A DNA stretch of 64,000 nucleotides, taken from IMG/VR virus record IMGVR_UViG_3300028844_005117, positions 1-64,000 of that record. One strand, given 5' to 3'. The DNA is from a virus. A model generated the notes under the pieces. That model was not told the DNA's origin. It did no database searches and worked only from the letters and a program-made list of their open reading frames with translations. This document shows positions 30,231 to 39,311 of the stretch, piece by piece (the first letter of the stretch is position 1; every line of letters begins with the position of its first letter). The translations under genes and the position numbers were made by a program.

Positions 30231-32276
30231 ATGGCTAAGAAGAATTTGACGGTCTTTCAGAGAATGAATAATATGTTTGGACCAGATGGTGTAAATGTAC
30301 CTAAGGAAAAAACAAACAGATATTCAATTGGTAACGGTGAGTTGTTAAAAACTACTGATAAAGCTGAATATGAAACTCAGAAATTACAAGCACAACAAAA
30401 TAAATATGTTGGTGGGTTATGGAAAAAGGTTGATGGTGAATTATTCCAACAATCAATTCATTATGAAACAACACGTATTGGTTCATATTCCGATTTCGAG
30501 AATATGGAGTTCTATCCAGAAATTGCAGCTGCTCTAGATATCATGATGGAAGAGGCAACTACAGTTAATGATAAAGGTGAGGTACTTAATATTTATTCTG
30601 ATTCAAAGAGAGTTAAGAAGATACTTAAAGACCTATTCAACAATAGACTTGATTTACATACAACGCTTCCTATGTGGACTAGAAACACATGTAAGTATGG
30701 TGATGACTTTGTATATCTTAATATAGATGATAAGGCTGGAATTATTGGGGTGAGACAAATGCCTAACTTCGAAATGGAAAGAAGAGAGGGGAATATGTAT
30801 GATGCTATTTCAAGAAGTACGGATGATAGTGATGATGGTAAAGTGAAGTTCTTTTGGAAGGGTAGAGATATTGAATTCTCATCATGGCAAATGGCACACT
30901 TCCGTTTATTAGGAGATGATAGAAGATTACCTTATGGTACATCGGTACTTGAAAAGGCTAGAAGAATTTGGAAACAACTTCTTTTATCTGAGGATGCTAT
31001 GCTTATCTATAGAGTAACAAGAGCACCAGAGAGAAGAGTATATAAGATTTATGTTGGTAACATCGATGATGAAGATGTAGGACCATACGTAGATGAGATT
31101 GCAAATAGATTTAAACGTATGCCAGTTATTGACCCACAAACAGGTCAAATTGATTTAAAATATAATCAAATGGCGAATGACCAAGATTTCTTTATTCCTG
31201 TTAGGGATGAGAGCGCACCTAATCCAATTGATACACTTGCGGGTGCACAGAACTTAGACCAAATTGCAGATATTGAATATCTTCAAAGAAAATTGTTTAC
31301 AGCACTTAGAGTACCTAAATCATTCTTAGGATTTGAAGATGCTGTTGGTGAAGGAAAGAACCTTGCCTTGCAAGATATTAGATTCTCAAGAACAATCAAC
31401 AGAATTCAACAAGCGATGATTCAAGAGTTAAATAAGATAGCAATTGTTCACTTATATATTCTAGGATTTGAGGAAGAGTTAGATAACTTTACACTTACAC
31501 TTAATAACCCATCAGTACAAGCTGAGATGCTTAAGGTTGAACACTTACAATCTAAGATGACACTTTACAAGGATGCAGTTAATGATGCTGGTAATGGGTT
31601 CGGTGCTATGAGTATGACTAAAGCTAAGAGAGAAATTCTTGGATGGTCAGATGATGAAATCAAACAAGACCTTCTTGAACAAAGAATGGAGAAAGCGGCT
31701 GCTGCTGAACTTGAGAACACTTCTAACGTAATCAAGAACACTGGTATGTTTGATAAGGTAGATAGAATTTATGGTGATATCGAACTTGCTAAACAAGGTG
31801 GTGCACCAGAAGGTGAAGAAGGTGGTGACGCAGAAGGTGGTGGTCCAGCTGGTGGAGGTGGAGGCTTCGGAGGTGGAGGCTTCGGAGAAGAAGACTTAGG
31901 ATTAGACGCAGAAGGTGGTGAAGACTTTGGTGGTGAAGATGCTGGTGGTGAAATTGATTTTGGTGAAGAAGATGCTGGTGCGGATGCTGGTGGTGAAGAC
32001 ATGGGTGCTGAGACTACTGAGGAATCAATCAAGCAAGCTGAAAATTTACTTACAGAGCAAAAAGCTTTACTTAAAGGTAAGAGTATACTTAGAACAAATA
32101 AACATAATAAAACTTATTTAGATAGGTTAAGTGAATCAATTAAGAAGGATGATTCCCCAAATATTATTAGAGAAAAGATATACGATAAGAACTTGAAAAT
32201 AAATGAAGATGTTGACAATATGATTGGTGATATCAATAAAATGATTGATGAGTTGGATGACACTATAGGAGAATAA
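30231..32276 (+). CDS. Portal vertex protein (gp20-like)
   Basis: The 681-aa protein matches T4-type portals. The core spans residues about 60-480, with 'YPEIAAALDIMMEEAT', 'RNTCKYGDDFVYLNID', 'LPYGTSVLEKARRIWKQLLL', 'RAPERRVYKIYVGN', 'LRVPKSFLGFED' and 'LALQDIRFSRTINRIQQAM'. Residues about 520-610 are a Gly/Glu/Asp-rich low-complexity stretch, followed by a basic and then acidic helical tail; this extension is longer than in T4 (gp20 is about 524 aa). It forms the dodecameric DNA channel at one capsid vertex and nucleates head assembly. Confidence 0.95.
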   Translation: MAKKNLTVFQRMNNMFGPDGVNVPKEKTNRYSIGNGELLKTTDKAEYETQKLQAQQNKYVGGLWKKVDGELFQQSIHYETTRIGSYSDFENMEFYPEIAAALDIMMEEATTVNDKGEVLNIYSDSKRVKKILKDLFNNRLDLHTTLPMWTRNTCKYGDDFVYLNIDDKAGIIGVRQMPNFEMERREGNMYDAISRSTDDSDDGKVKFFWKGRDIEFSSWQMAHFRLLGDDRRLPYGTSVLEKARRIWKQLLLSEDAMLIYRVTRAPERRVYKIYVGNIDDEDVGPYVDEIANRFKRMPVIDPQTGQIDLKYNQMANDQDFFIPVRDESAPNPIDTLAGAQNLDQIADIEYLQRKLFTALRVPKSFLGFEDAVGEGKNLALQDIRFSRTINRIQQAMIQELNKIAIVHLYILGFEEELDNFTLTLNNPSVQAEMLKVEHLQSKMTLYKDAVNDAGNGFGAMSMTKAKREILGWSDDEIKQDLLEQRMEKAAAAELENTSNVIKNTGMFDKVDRIYGDIELAKQGGAPEGEEGGDAEGGGPAGGGGGFGGGGFGEEDLGLDAEGGEDFGGEDAGGEIDFGEEDAGADAGGEDMGAETTEESIKQAENLLTEQKALLKGKSILRTNKHNKTYLDRLSESIKKDDSPNIIREKIYDKNLKINEDVDNMIGDINKMIDELDDTIGE

Positions 32277-32299
32277 CGGTTTTTCTGTCACCAAACACA

Positions 32300-32314
32300 T
32301 ATTTATAATTAAAA
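32300..32314 (+). promoter_or_regulatory. Putative late promoter element
   Basis: TATTTATAATTAAAA, 8 bases before the ATG at 32323. Confidence 0.55.
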
Positions 32315-32322
32315 TACAACAC

Positions 32323-33099
32323 ATGCAAAACTTCGGTAAAATAAAAAATGCATTTAATGAAATCTTAGCTGAATTCATAGTGGATAAGAATGCAGAAAAG
32401 AAATCAATCGTTAAAAGATTTATTAAGGGTATGAGTGAGAGTAAAATACTCAAGACTCAATTTTTAATTTATAATAATATCGAAAATAGAGTTGATGAGA
32501 ATGAGTTCTCTGCTAATCTATTTATAACTGAGAATATCAATATATTAAATGAATTCTCAAAAGAAGAGATTGACGCAGAAAATACCAAGTTGATTAATAT
32601 GTCTCAAATGGTATCTGAAAGATTAGATTCAGAATATCCAAACAACGATTTACACGAAGCTATCTCAAAATTAATATTCACTGAACCAACACCATCTACT
32701 GTTAAAGAAATAACTAGTAGTAGATTATCTATTGTTAAGTATATCAATGAAAATGAAGAGAAGGTAATTGTAGAATCCGCTGAGGTAATCCCTAATAGTC
32801 TTTTAGTTAATTTATCAGTTGATAAGTTCAATGAAAAATATGCTGACTTAACCGAAGGTGAGCATAAGGTATTGAATGTTATCTTAGATAACAATAATGA
32901 TGAAGCTAGGAAAGAAGTTTATACTGAAACATTGAAGGGTTGTATTTCATTAATTAATGAGAAATTAAAAGTATCTACAGATAAAGAAAAATTATTAGAT
33001 GTGAAAGATAAATTACTTAATGGTTCATTTGTGTCTGAAACGTTTGTTGATGATATTAGTAAGCTTTTAGATTTAAATAGAGCGTTAGGAGAAAACTAA
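32323..33099 (+). CDS. Helical head-module protein
   Basis: The 258-aa protein begins 'MQNFGKIKNAFNEILAE', a short amphipathic helix in the style of the capsid-targeting peptides here. The rest is helical and acidic with regular hydrophobic spacing. Between portal and protease, T4 encodes small core and internal proteins, so a prohead core role is reasonable but unproven. Confidence 0.6.
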   Translation: MQNFGKIKNAFNEILAEFIVDKNAEKKSIVKRFIKGMSESKILKTQFLIYNNIENRVDENEFSANLFITENINILNEFSKEEIDAENTKLINMSQMVSERLDSEYPNNDLHEAISKLIFTEPTPSTVKEITSSRLSIVKYINENEEKVIVESAEVIPNSLLVNLSVDKFNEKYADLTEGEHKVLNVILDNNNDEARKEVYTETLKGCISLINEKLKVSTDKEKLLDVKDKLLNGSFVSETFVDDISKLLDLNRALGEN

Positions 33100-33108
33100 T
33101 ATAATATT

Positions 33109-33408
33109 ATGGAATTAGAATCATTAGTCCAAATATTTGGAGGGGCTGGGGCAACATTCTATGTTATGTGGTTATGGCTTAAAAGTATTCAAGATGAAAA
33201 AAAGGTATTAGCTGAAAAGTTGGAAGAAGAACAACTGGCAAGAGTAAATGAATTGAGGGAGATGTTACCATTATTATCGGATGCATCCAAGGGTTTACAA
33301 AAAGTACTCAAATCAAAGTCAGAAGATAATAACCAATTTATTAGTGTAATAAAGTCTCACATAGATGATAAAGTAATTGAAATAACAGAAAAATGCAAAA
33401 GGAAATAA
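33109..33408 (+). CDS. Membrane-anchored coiled-coil protein
   Basis: The 99-aa protein has one hydrophobic N-terminal segment (about 5-24, 'LVQIFGGAGATFYVMWLWL') followed by a charged coiled coil to the C-terminus. It overlaps the PAS gene by 16 bases. The layout resembles i-spanins or small assembly anchors; there is no outer-membrane partner nearby. Translational coupling to the PAS protein hints that the two work together. Confidence 0.6.
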   Translation: MELESLVQIFGGAGATFYVMWLWLKSIQDEKKVLAEKLEEEQLARVNELREMLPLLSDASKGLQKVLKSKSEDNNQFISVIKSHIDDKVIEITEKCKRK

Positions 33409-33797
33409 CCAACAATCTACAACTTACCATTGCTAAATTGGAATTGAAACAATTGGAATTCATTGATAAGGTTTCAAAGAAACACAATGATTATGTTATA
33501 CGTTGTATAACGGACCCAATTAAAAAGACATTTATAGCTGTTAATGGTGATTGGAAAAAAGTCACTGGTTATGGTGAGGATTTTTGTGTTGGTAAGGAGT
33601 GGAGTGAATTCATTCCAGATGAACATGCTGAGGTTGTAATTTCAGAAGCTAGTAGTATTTTAGATGAAGAAGGTGGTTTTGATTCTTTTGTGTGTGATAT
33701 TGTCAGTGTAACTGGTGAATTAATCAGTGTAGATTGGAAGGCTAAGTTCTATCCAGAAATCAATTCAGTTGTATCTATTGGTAGGGTTAAAAAATAA
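33393..33797 (+). CDS. PAS domain protein
   Basis: The 134-aa protein has a helical N-terminus (1-40) and a PAS fold. Visible signs are 'FIAVNGDWKKVTGYGEDFCV' with the Asn/Trp/Thr-Gly-Tyr pattern, 'GKEWSEFIPDEHAEVVIS', a middle strand 'FDSFVCDIVSVTGELISVDW' and the closing 'VVSIGRVKK'. PAS domains bind small ligands or mediate dimers in signalling. None of the usual output domains is attached. A lone PAS inside a head-gene cluster is unusual; its start lies within the membrane/coiled-coil gene. Confidence 0.8.
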   Translation: MQKEITNNLQLTIAKLELKQLEFIDKVSKKHNDYVIRCITDPIKKTFIAVNGDWKKVTGYGEDFCVGKEWSEFIPDEHAEVVISEASSILDEEGGFDSFVCDIVSVTGELISVDWKAKFYPEINSVVSIGRVKK

Positions 33798-33846
33798 ATT
33801 TGACTTATCCAAATATTTTCCTTATACTTAAGAGAAAATACCAGGT

Positions 33847-34290
33847 ATGATAAAAAAAGGAAAAGAAATTAAAATGGGAAAGACTTATAAAGATTATAAA
33901 GTTGTTTCGGGAACAGTAGATTCCAAAAACCCAACAAGTGTTTACATTAACATCTCAGCATGGGGTGAACCAATCAACGAAGAAACAGAACATTATGTAA
34001 GTGTTATTAGTGGATTGAAGAAAAGAGTCAAGCAATATGTTTATGATTCAATACCAATGACGTATAACCCACATAGAACTATTATAGATTTAGATATGCG
34101 TGAATCTGGAGTTGGTTACGGTAAAAGAAGTTACATGAGTTGTGAGGTTACATTATATCAAAACGTAAGGAATGGGAAGATATTAATGTCAAATGACCTT
34201 AAGAGGTCCATGACTCAATTGACCGATAATCTAATAGAAGATGTATTTGATAAAGACGAACACTTTAAATTTTATAAGAAGAAGAACTAA
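33847..34290 (+). CDS. Hypothetical beta-rich protein
   Basis: The 147-aa protein could also start at the internal ATG 33877 ('MGKTYKDYKVVSGTV'). The pattern is beta-strands early ('PTSVYINISAWGEP'), then a basic helix and 'IIDLDMRESGVGYGKRSYMSCEVTLYQ' strands. It is followed by a strong terminator. Unknown; probably an assembly or structural protein from its position. Confidence 0.6.
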   Translation: MIKKGKEIKMGKTYKDYKVVSGTVDSKNPTSVYINISAWGEPINEETEHYVSVISGLKKRVKQYVYDSIPMTYNPHRTIIDLDMRESGVGYGKRSYMSCEVTLYQNVRNGKILMSNDLKRSMTQLTDNLIEDVFDKDEHFKFYKKKN

Positions 34291-34299
34291 ATAATAAGA

Positions 34300-34328
34300 A
34301 ACCGAATCCACTAAGATTCGGTTTTTTT
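34300..34328 (+). terminator. Rho-independent terminator
   Basis: AACCGAATC (34300-34308) pairs with GATTCGGTT (34315-34323) around CACTAA, then a T run. Confidence 0.9.
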
Positions 34329-34341
34329 ATTTCCCTTGATG

Positions 34342-34356
34342 TATTTATAATTAAAA
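34342..34356 (+). promoter_or_regulatory. Putative late promoter element
   Basis: TATTTATAATTAAAA, 10 bases before the protease ATG. Confidence 0.55.
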
Positions 34357-34366
34357 TCTATAGATT

Positions 34367-35080
34367 ATGTCAAACAGGTTAAATGAAGATATTAAATTAC
34401 TAAAGGCTGGTGATGTCGGGTTTGGGTTCATGATTGAACACGATGCTGGATTCATCGACCCTAACGATTCACGAAATGAAAAGTTCGTAAATGAGGTTAA
34501 GAAATTAGCTTCTGGGGAGATTGCAATGATAGAGCCATTAGTAGTTACTGTAGTATTACAGAAATGGGGTGTTAAGAATAGGAATGGTAGAATATACCCA
34601 GAGAGAATACTTAAGGCTCAAGCTGAGGCATACAATGAATTAATCAAGAACAAATCTGCATTAGGTGAATTAGACCACCCAGAGTCATCCATTATAGCTG
34701 GTGACAGAGTATCTCACAACATAACTAGAATATGGTGGGAAGGAAGAACTCTAATGGGAGAGATGCAAATCAATACAACATTAGGATTTATCAATATGGG
34801 TATCTGCTCTACCAAGGGTGATGAGGTTGCTAACATGCTTAGACATGGTTGGAGAATCGGAGTATCATCTAGAGGTGTAGGTACACTTGAAGAAGATTAT
34901 GAAGGAAATGCAATCGTTCAAGATGATTTTGAATTGATTGGTTGGGATGTTGTTACAGCACCATCAACTCCAGGTTCATGGATATTTGGAAACAAAAAAG
35001 ATGCGGCTCCTTTCATGGAATCAAAAATAAGGGAAGACAAGTCTTTAGATGATGACTTAGATAAATTCTTATTGGGTTAA
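34367..35080 (+). CDS. Prohead core protease (gp21-like)
   Basis: The 237-aa protein has the T4 gp21-type serine protease signature: 'NRNGRIYPERIL' (71-82), 'GELDHPESS' with the catalytic His at 104, and 'GVSSRGVG' (165-172) with the nucleophile Ser at 167 or 168. The C-terminal tail is acidic. In T4 this enzyme matures the prohead by cutting scaffold, capsid and internal proteins after (Leu/Ile)-x-Glu. The same motif is visible in the capsid protein here (Glu62) and at the N-termini of several unknown proteins. It lies directly before the scaffold and capsid genes, as in T4. Confidence 0.93.
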   Translation: MSNRLNEDIKLLKAGDVGFGFMIEHDAGFIDPNDSRNEKFVNEVKKLASGEIAMIEPLVVTVVLQKWGVKNRNGRIYPERILKAQAEAYNELIKNKSALGELDHPESSIIAGDRVSHNITRIWWEGRTLMGEMQINTTLGFINMGICSTKGDEVANMLRHGWRIGVSSRGVGTLEEDYEGNAIVQDDFELIGWDVVTAPSTPGSWIFGNKKDAAPFMESKIREDKSLDDDLDKFLLG

Positions 35081-35130
35081 AAAAAATCACATTATTTTAC
35101 TGTAAACTTGGTTTTATGGAAAATAGAATA

Positions 35131-35144
35131 TATTTATTATCAAA
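35131..35144 (+). promoter_or_regulatory. Putative late promoter element
   Basis: TATTTATTATCAAA in the 123-base gap before the scaffold gene; the ATG is 59 bases away, so a longer leader is expected here. Confidence 0.4.
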
Positions 35145-35203
35145 TGCCCTTTATTGGGTATAACTAAAAAAGAATAAAACTTTTAAAATAAAACAAAAAC
35201 AAA

Positions 35204-36733
35204 ATGGCTAAAAAGAATAAATCAATTATTGATGAAGCGGTACTGGATGCGAAAAGAATCCAAGAAACTTTAAATGCCAACACAAAAGAAATACTTCGTT
35301 CGATTGCGAAAGAAGAAATTGATGACCTAGTGAAAGAATCTCTTAACGAGTTTGATGAAGAAGATGTTGAAGAACCAATAGATGCAGATGCTGTAGATGG
35401 TGGAGAAGTAGACGTAGATGCTGAGGCACCTATGGATGTTGATTCAGTTGATGTAGATGGAGCTGATATTGAAGGTGAATTAGAAATTGGAGAACCCGAA
35501 GAAGGTGACTTAGAAATAGGTGACGAAGAATTAGGAATGGACGCTGAGGTGTCGATGGGTGACGAGATGGATATGACAGCCGCATCAGATGATGACGTTA
35601 TCGCAGTTTACAAGAAGTTGACTGGTGATGATGAAATCCAAATCGTAAGTAATGAAGCTGGAGATATCGAGTTAACTGTTAATGAACCAGGTGAGTTTGT
35701 AATTAAAACTGGTGAAGATAACGGTGGTGTTGAAGCGGAACCAGAAATGGGACTAGAACCAGAAATGGAATTAGAACCAGAAATGGATGCAGAACCAGAA
35801 ATGGGAATGGACGCAGAAGTGGGTGCAGAACCAGAAATGGATGCAGAACCAGAAGCTGACTCAGAATATGAACTTACCGCTGGTGAGGATTCAGAAGAAG
35901 AGGAAGAAGAGGAAACTTACGAAGAAAGTTACGATGTGAATGAATCACAAGTTGTATACGAAATAGCAATAGATGAAATGGAAAACATAGAAAGTGTTAG
36001 CGCACCTGTCGGAAATGAAAATGAAGACAATTGGGCTGGTGATAATCTTGAAGGTGGTTTTGACGATAATGGTCAAAACGGAACTGGTGATGCTCACGGA
36101 GAACACATAATGGAAGATGAAAACGTAAATGAAGATGAAACTGTAACGGAAGAAGAAACTGTAACAGAAGAAACTATCGAAGAAGCTATCCCTAAGGGAC
36201 AAGGTGAAGCACATAGAGTGCCAGCTAAAGCTGACATCGGACAACCAGTAGCACCAGGTGCGAAGGGAGTTACAGGTGTAAAAGGTGGTGCAAATGAATC
36301 TAAATTCGTTTCTAAAGAAGATTACGATAAACTACTTAAGGAAGCTAAAGCACTTAAAGGTAGAGCTACACAAATGGCTGAAACTTTACAAGAGCAAAGA
36401 AGAATGTTAGGACAAGTTGTTGTATTCAATACTAATCTTACAAATGTAACTAGATTATTTACTGAGCATTCTACAACTAAAGATGAAAAGAGAAACATTA
36501 TCGAAAGATTCGATGAAGAAGTATCAAGCATTCAAGAGTCAAAAAGACTATTCAAGTCTATTGAAAAGGAATTAGGTAATAAACAACCAATGAACGAATC
36601 AATAGAAGGGAAAATTTCCAAGGAAGCATCAAGTAGTACTTCAAAATTAAATGAAAGTACTGCATATGTAGACAAGGACACTAAAAGAATAATGGACCTT
36701 ATTTCTCGTGTAGAGAACAAGGACAAATATTAA
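35204..36733 (+). CDS. Acidic scaffold/prohead core protein (gp22-like position)
   Basis: The 509-aa protein has a short helical N-terminus and then an extremely acidic, repetitive middle. Units of the form 'EPEMD/EPEMG' recur at about 180-225, and long Asp/Glu runs precede and follow them. The C-terminal third (about 365-509) is a Lys/Glu-rich coiled coil. Placement between protease and capsid genes is that of T4 scaffold gp22, and acidic helical composition is usual for scaffolds. Sequence identity to gp22 cannot be judged by eye. Confidence 0.8.
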   Translation: MAKKNKSIIDEAVLDAKRIQETLNANTKEILRSIAKEEIDDLVKESLNEFDEEDVEEPIDADAVDGGEVDVDAEAPMDVDSVDVDGADIEGELEIGEPEEGDLEIGDEELGMDAEVSMGDEMDMTAASDDDVIAVYKKLTGDDEIQIVSNEAGDIELTVNEPGEFVIKTGEDNGGVEAEPEMGLEPEMELEPEMDAEPEMGMDAEVGAEPEMDAEPEADSEYELTAGEDSEEEEEEETYEESYDVNESQVVYEIAIDEMENIESVSAPVGNENEDNWAGDNLEGGFDDNGQNGTGDAHGEHIMEDENVNEDETVTEEETVTEETIEEAIPKGQGEAHRVPAKADIGQPVAPGAKGVTGVKGGANESKFVSKEDYDKLLKEAKALKGRATQMAETLQEQRRMLGQVVVFNTNLTNVTRLFTEHSTTKDEKRNIIERFDEEVSSIQESKRLFKSIEKELGNKQPMNESIEGKISKEASSSTSKLNESTAYVDKDTKRIMDLISRVENKDKY

Positions 36734-36760
36734 AAATAAAATAAACAAAAATAAAATAAA

Positions 36761-38530
36761 ATGTCAAATTCACAATTATTAAATTCTGGGCAAATTGGAA
36801 ACATCGGATTAAACCACATGAAGGCTATCCGTCAACAAACCCAACAAAAGTGGAACTCTTTAGGATTCTTAGAAGGTCTTAAAGGTCATGTTAAGGAGAA
36901 CATCGCTCAGTTATATGAGAACGAAGCTTCTTACCTATTAAACGAAGCTACTTCTGCGGCTGATTCATCTGGTTCTTTCGAGACAGTTGTATTCCCAATC
37001 GTAAGAAGAGTATTCTCTAAGTTGTTAGCAAACGATATCGTTTCTGTACAAGCAATGAACATGCCTATCGGTAAATTGTTCTTCTTCGTACCTCAAACGT
37101 CTTCAAGAGTTGATTCAACTGGTGCGGCTGGTAACGTACATTCTGATGCAGTATTCTCTGCACATACAGGAATGGGTGACCAACTTCCAGATTGCGTTAA
37201 CGCTTTATGTACTGTAACTCAGTATGAAGCTAAGAACTTATACGATATCTATTATAATGATGGATTATTCGATAACTCTAAAGGAACTGCTACTATTACT
37301 ATAATGGATGCTATTCCTGTAGCAATGGACTCAAACGGAGAATTCTCTGAAAACGGTTCACCAGCTGCATCTACTGATGGTTCATACAGAAATGTTATGT
37401 TAAGAATCTCTGGATTCTCTTCAACTAATAAAGGTAGATTAACTGGACCAGATGGTAATGAAATGGACACGGAAGGATTCCTTGCGTCTCTTAAAGTTAC
37501 TTCTGCATTGCCACTTACTGACCCAGATGGTAACGTTATCGTTCCAGCTGCTGGTGAGGTACCATTTAGATTAGTTACTCAAAAGTATGGTAAAGGAATC
37601 GTTACTTATGACGATATCTGTGACGCTGCTGGTGAGTTATATATAGAATTAGATATGAGTCACCCAGTTGCACAAGGTGGTACTGCTACATTCGACGGTT
37701 ACGTTGGGTCTACAGCATCTACTTATGCTTCTACAGCGTTTGACGCTTCATGGGCAACTTATGCTAGTCTTGAATTAGAAACAGAAATGGGAGAGGTATC
37801 TTTCAAACTTGATGAAGTTGTTGTTTCAGTTGAAGAAAGAAAATTAAGAGCTACATGGTCTCCAGAATTAGCGCAAGATGTTAGTGCATTCCACAACATT
37901 GATGCTGAGGCTGAATTAACGGCTATGTTATCAGAGCAAGTTGCTGCTGAGATTGATAGAGAAATCTTGAGAGACCTTAGAAAAGCTGCTGCTTGGACTC
38001 TTAGATGGGATTATAATGGATGGAGAAAGACTTCTCAAGCGTCTAACGCTTACACACAGAAGGATTGGAACCAAACTTTAATCACTAAAGTTAACCAATT
38101 ATCAGCGCAAATTCACAAAGCGACATTAAGAGGTGGTGCAAACTACATCGTTGTTTCTTCTGAAATCTCTGCTGTATTCAATGATTTGGAGTACTTCCAC
38201 GTAAGTGATGCTTCTCCAGAGCAAGACCAATATAACATGGGTATCGAAAGAATCGGTTCTCTTGGTGGTAGATTCCAAGTATACGCTGACCCGTATTCTC
38301 CATGGTACTCTATGATTATCGGTCATAAAGGAAAGTCACTTCTTGACACAGGGTATATCTATGCTCCATATGTGCCATTACAATTGACACCTACAATGTA
38401 TAACCCGTTCAACTTCGCTCCAGTGAAGGGTATTATGACTCGTTATGCTAAGAAAGTGGTAAACAACAGATTCTACGGACACGTAAGATGTGATGGTGTT
38501 CCTCACTTTAACATTGATGAATTAAGATAG
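36761..38530 (+). CDS. Major capsid protein (gp23-like)
   Basis: The 589-aa protein matches the T4 gp23 type. It has a scaffold-like N-terminus with a likely gp21 cut site at 'LLNE' (Glu62) before Ala63, close to T4's Glu65. 'VVFPIVRRVFSKLLANDIVS' and 'AMNMPIGKLFFF' (about 76-110) begin the HK97-like core. 'DAEAELTAMLSEQ' (about 383-395) and 'DWNQTLITKVNQLSAQIHK' (about 427-445) are the helical spine and following segment copied in the gene at 2076-2603. 'YAPYVPLQLTPTMYNPFNF' lies near the C-terminus. Many copies form the hexamers of the head. It is followed by a terminator. Confidence 0.97.
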   Translation: MSNSQLLNSGQIGNIGLNHMKAIRQQTQQKWNSLGFLEGLKGHVKENIAQLYENEASYLLNEATSAADSSGSFETVVFPIVRRVFSKLLANDIVSVQAMNMPIGKLFFFVPQTSSRVDSTGAAGNVHSDAVFSAHTGMGDQLPDCVNALCTVTQYEAKNLYDIYYNDGLFDNSKGTATITIMDAIPVAMDSNGEFSENGSPAASTDGSYRNVMLRISGFSSTNKGRLTGPDGNEMDTEGFLASLKVTSALPLTDPDGNVIVPAAGEVPFRLVTQKYGKGIVTYDDICDAAGELYIELDMSHPVAQGGTATFDGYVGSTASTYASTAFDASWATYASLELETEMGEVSFKLDEVVVSVEERKLRATWSPELAQDVSAFHNIDAEAELTAMLSEQVAAEIDREILRDLRKAAAWTLRWDYNGWRKTSQASNAYTQKDWNQTLITKVNQLSAQIHKATLRGGANYIVVSSEISAVFNDLEYFHVSDASPEQDQYNMGIERIGSLGGRFQVYADPYSPWYSMIIGHKGKSLLDTGYIYAPYVPLQLTPTMYNPFNFAPVKGIMTRYAKKVVNNRFYGHVRCDGVPHFNIDELR

Positions 38531-38556
38531 TAGTATCTTATATAAAATATAACACT

Positions 38557-38586
38557 AAAGCCTTAACGAAAGTTAGGGCTTTTTTG
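38557..38586 (+). terminator. Rho-independent terminator
   Basis: AAAGCCTTAAC (38557-38567) pairs with GTTAGGGCTTT (38572-38582, one G-T) around GAAA, then T. It ends the head-gene transcript. Confidence 0.9.
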
Positions 38587-38592
38587 TGTTTA

Positions 38593-38886
38593 TTACATTC
38601 CTACATCACTAGGTGATATATAAGGGTGTCTTAGAGGCATTTCATAGTTCTCACCAGCTTGAACACATAGTCCAGCAATCTTTCTAAGGTATTCCATTGC
38701 ACCCTCATGTGGTTCAGAACCGTGATACCAAGCCTTTCTAGCTAAGTCAAGGTTATATTGAATAGCAGATAATGTATCTCCAACATGGAGTTCCTTAATC
38801 ATATCTGGACGGTCATCTCTTAAAGTCATTTCGTTCTGAAAATCTCTTTCAGTATCGATTACTTCATATACTTCACTTCTATCCAT
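38593..38886 (-). CDS. MazG/DUF550-like hypothetical protein
   Basis: The 97-aa helical protein has 'ERDFQNEM' (13-20), 'VGDTLSAIQYNLDLARKAWY' (35-54) and 'AMEYLRKIAGLCVQAGENY' (63-81). This arrangement of acidic and aromatic helices resembles small MazG/DUF550-like phage proteins, some of which hydrolyse nucleotides. The metal-binding acids cannot be confirmed by eye. Its start abuts the HTH gene stop (one-base overlap). Confidence 0.55.
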   Translation of the reverse strand: MDRSEVYEVIDTERDFQNEMTLRDDRPDMIKELHVGDTLSAIQYNLDLARKAWYHGSEPHEGAMEYLRKIAGLCVQAGENYEMPLRHPYISPSDVGM

Positions 38887-39110
38887 TATGCTTGTTTAAC
38901 TAATTTGTATTTAGCGTAATGAATCTTATCACCAAATTTATTTACTCCTTCTACAACCTCAGTAGTAATCTCATGTCCATCTTTCTTCAATGAGAAGATG
39001 GTTGCAGCCAATCTAGTATTACCTAATTCATTGATTGCATACCATGGAGAAATTGTTCTTCCATTCTGCATTGAATCTAATACTCTTTGCTTGTGTGTTA
39101 CTTTTGCCAT
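38886..39110 (-). CDS. Small helix-turn-helix DNA-binding protein
   Basis: The 74-aa protein has 'KQRVLDSMQNGRTISPWYAI', then 'NELGNTRLAATIFSLKKDGHEI', a winged-helix pattern like the HTH_39 family found in phages. It is expected to bind DNA and could regulate early or late genes. It is preceded by a full-consensus host promoter and is followed by the MazG-like gene. Confidence 0.8.
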   Translation of the reverse strand: MAKVTHKQRVLDSMQNGRTISPWYAINELGNTRLAATIFSLKKDGHEITTEVVEGVNKFGDKIHYAKYKLVKQA

Positions 39111-39141
39111 AATTTTAATTGTTAATTAATTATTTAGATTA

Positions 39142-39172
39142 CAAATATACGAAATACTTTTTAATAAAACAA
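39142..39172 (-). promoter_or_regulatory. Host-type promoter (TTG-N20-TATATTTG)
   Basis: Minus strand TTG 39172-39170, 20 bases, TATATTTG 39149-39142; 31 bases before the HTH gene ATG. Confidence 0.8.
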
Positions 39173-39176
39173 ATAA

Positions 39177-39311
39177 TTATTTATCTTTTTTTAATGAATT
39201 TATAAATGCTCTAATTTCTGCACCTAATGACATATCGTTAGGGTTTTTATCAGCTAAGGCTTTGATTGCTGAAATACATTCGTTAACAATAAATGATTCT
39301 TTAGTTTTCAT
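39177..39311 (-). CDS. Small hypothetical protein
   Basis: A 44-aa helical frame from ATG 39311 ('MKTKESFIVNECISAIKAL...') to TAA 39177. A late-like element is 9 bases upstream. It fills an otherwise empty 290-base stretch and has no overlap problem. Function unknown. Confidence 0.5.
   Translation of the reverse strand: MKTKESFIVNECISAIKALADKNPNDMSLGAEIRAFINSLKKDK

Noticed and set aside
35700-35860. Possible direct-repeat array or CRISPR-like spacing
   Set aside because: The periodic sequence is simply codons for the EPEM repeats of the scaffold protein; units are 15-30 bases and without unique spacers.
35945-36244. 99-aa minus-strand frame full of Phe/Tyr/Ser
   Set aside because: Mirror of the acidic scaffold repeats; no start context or homology pattern.
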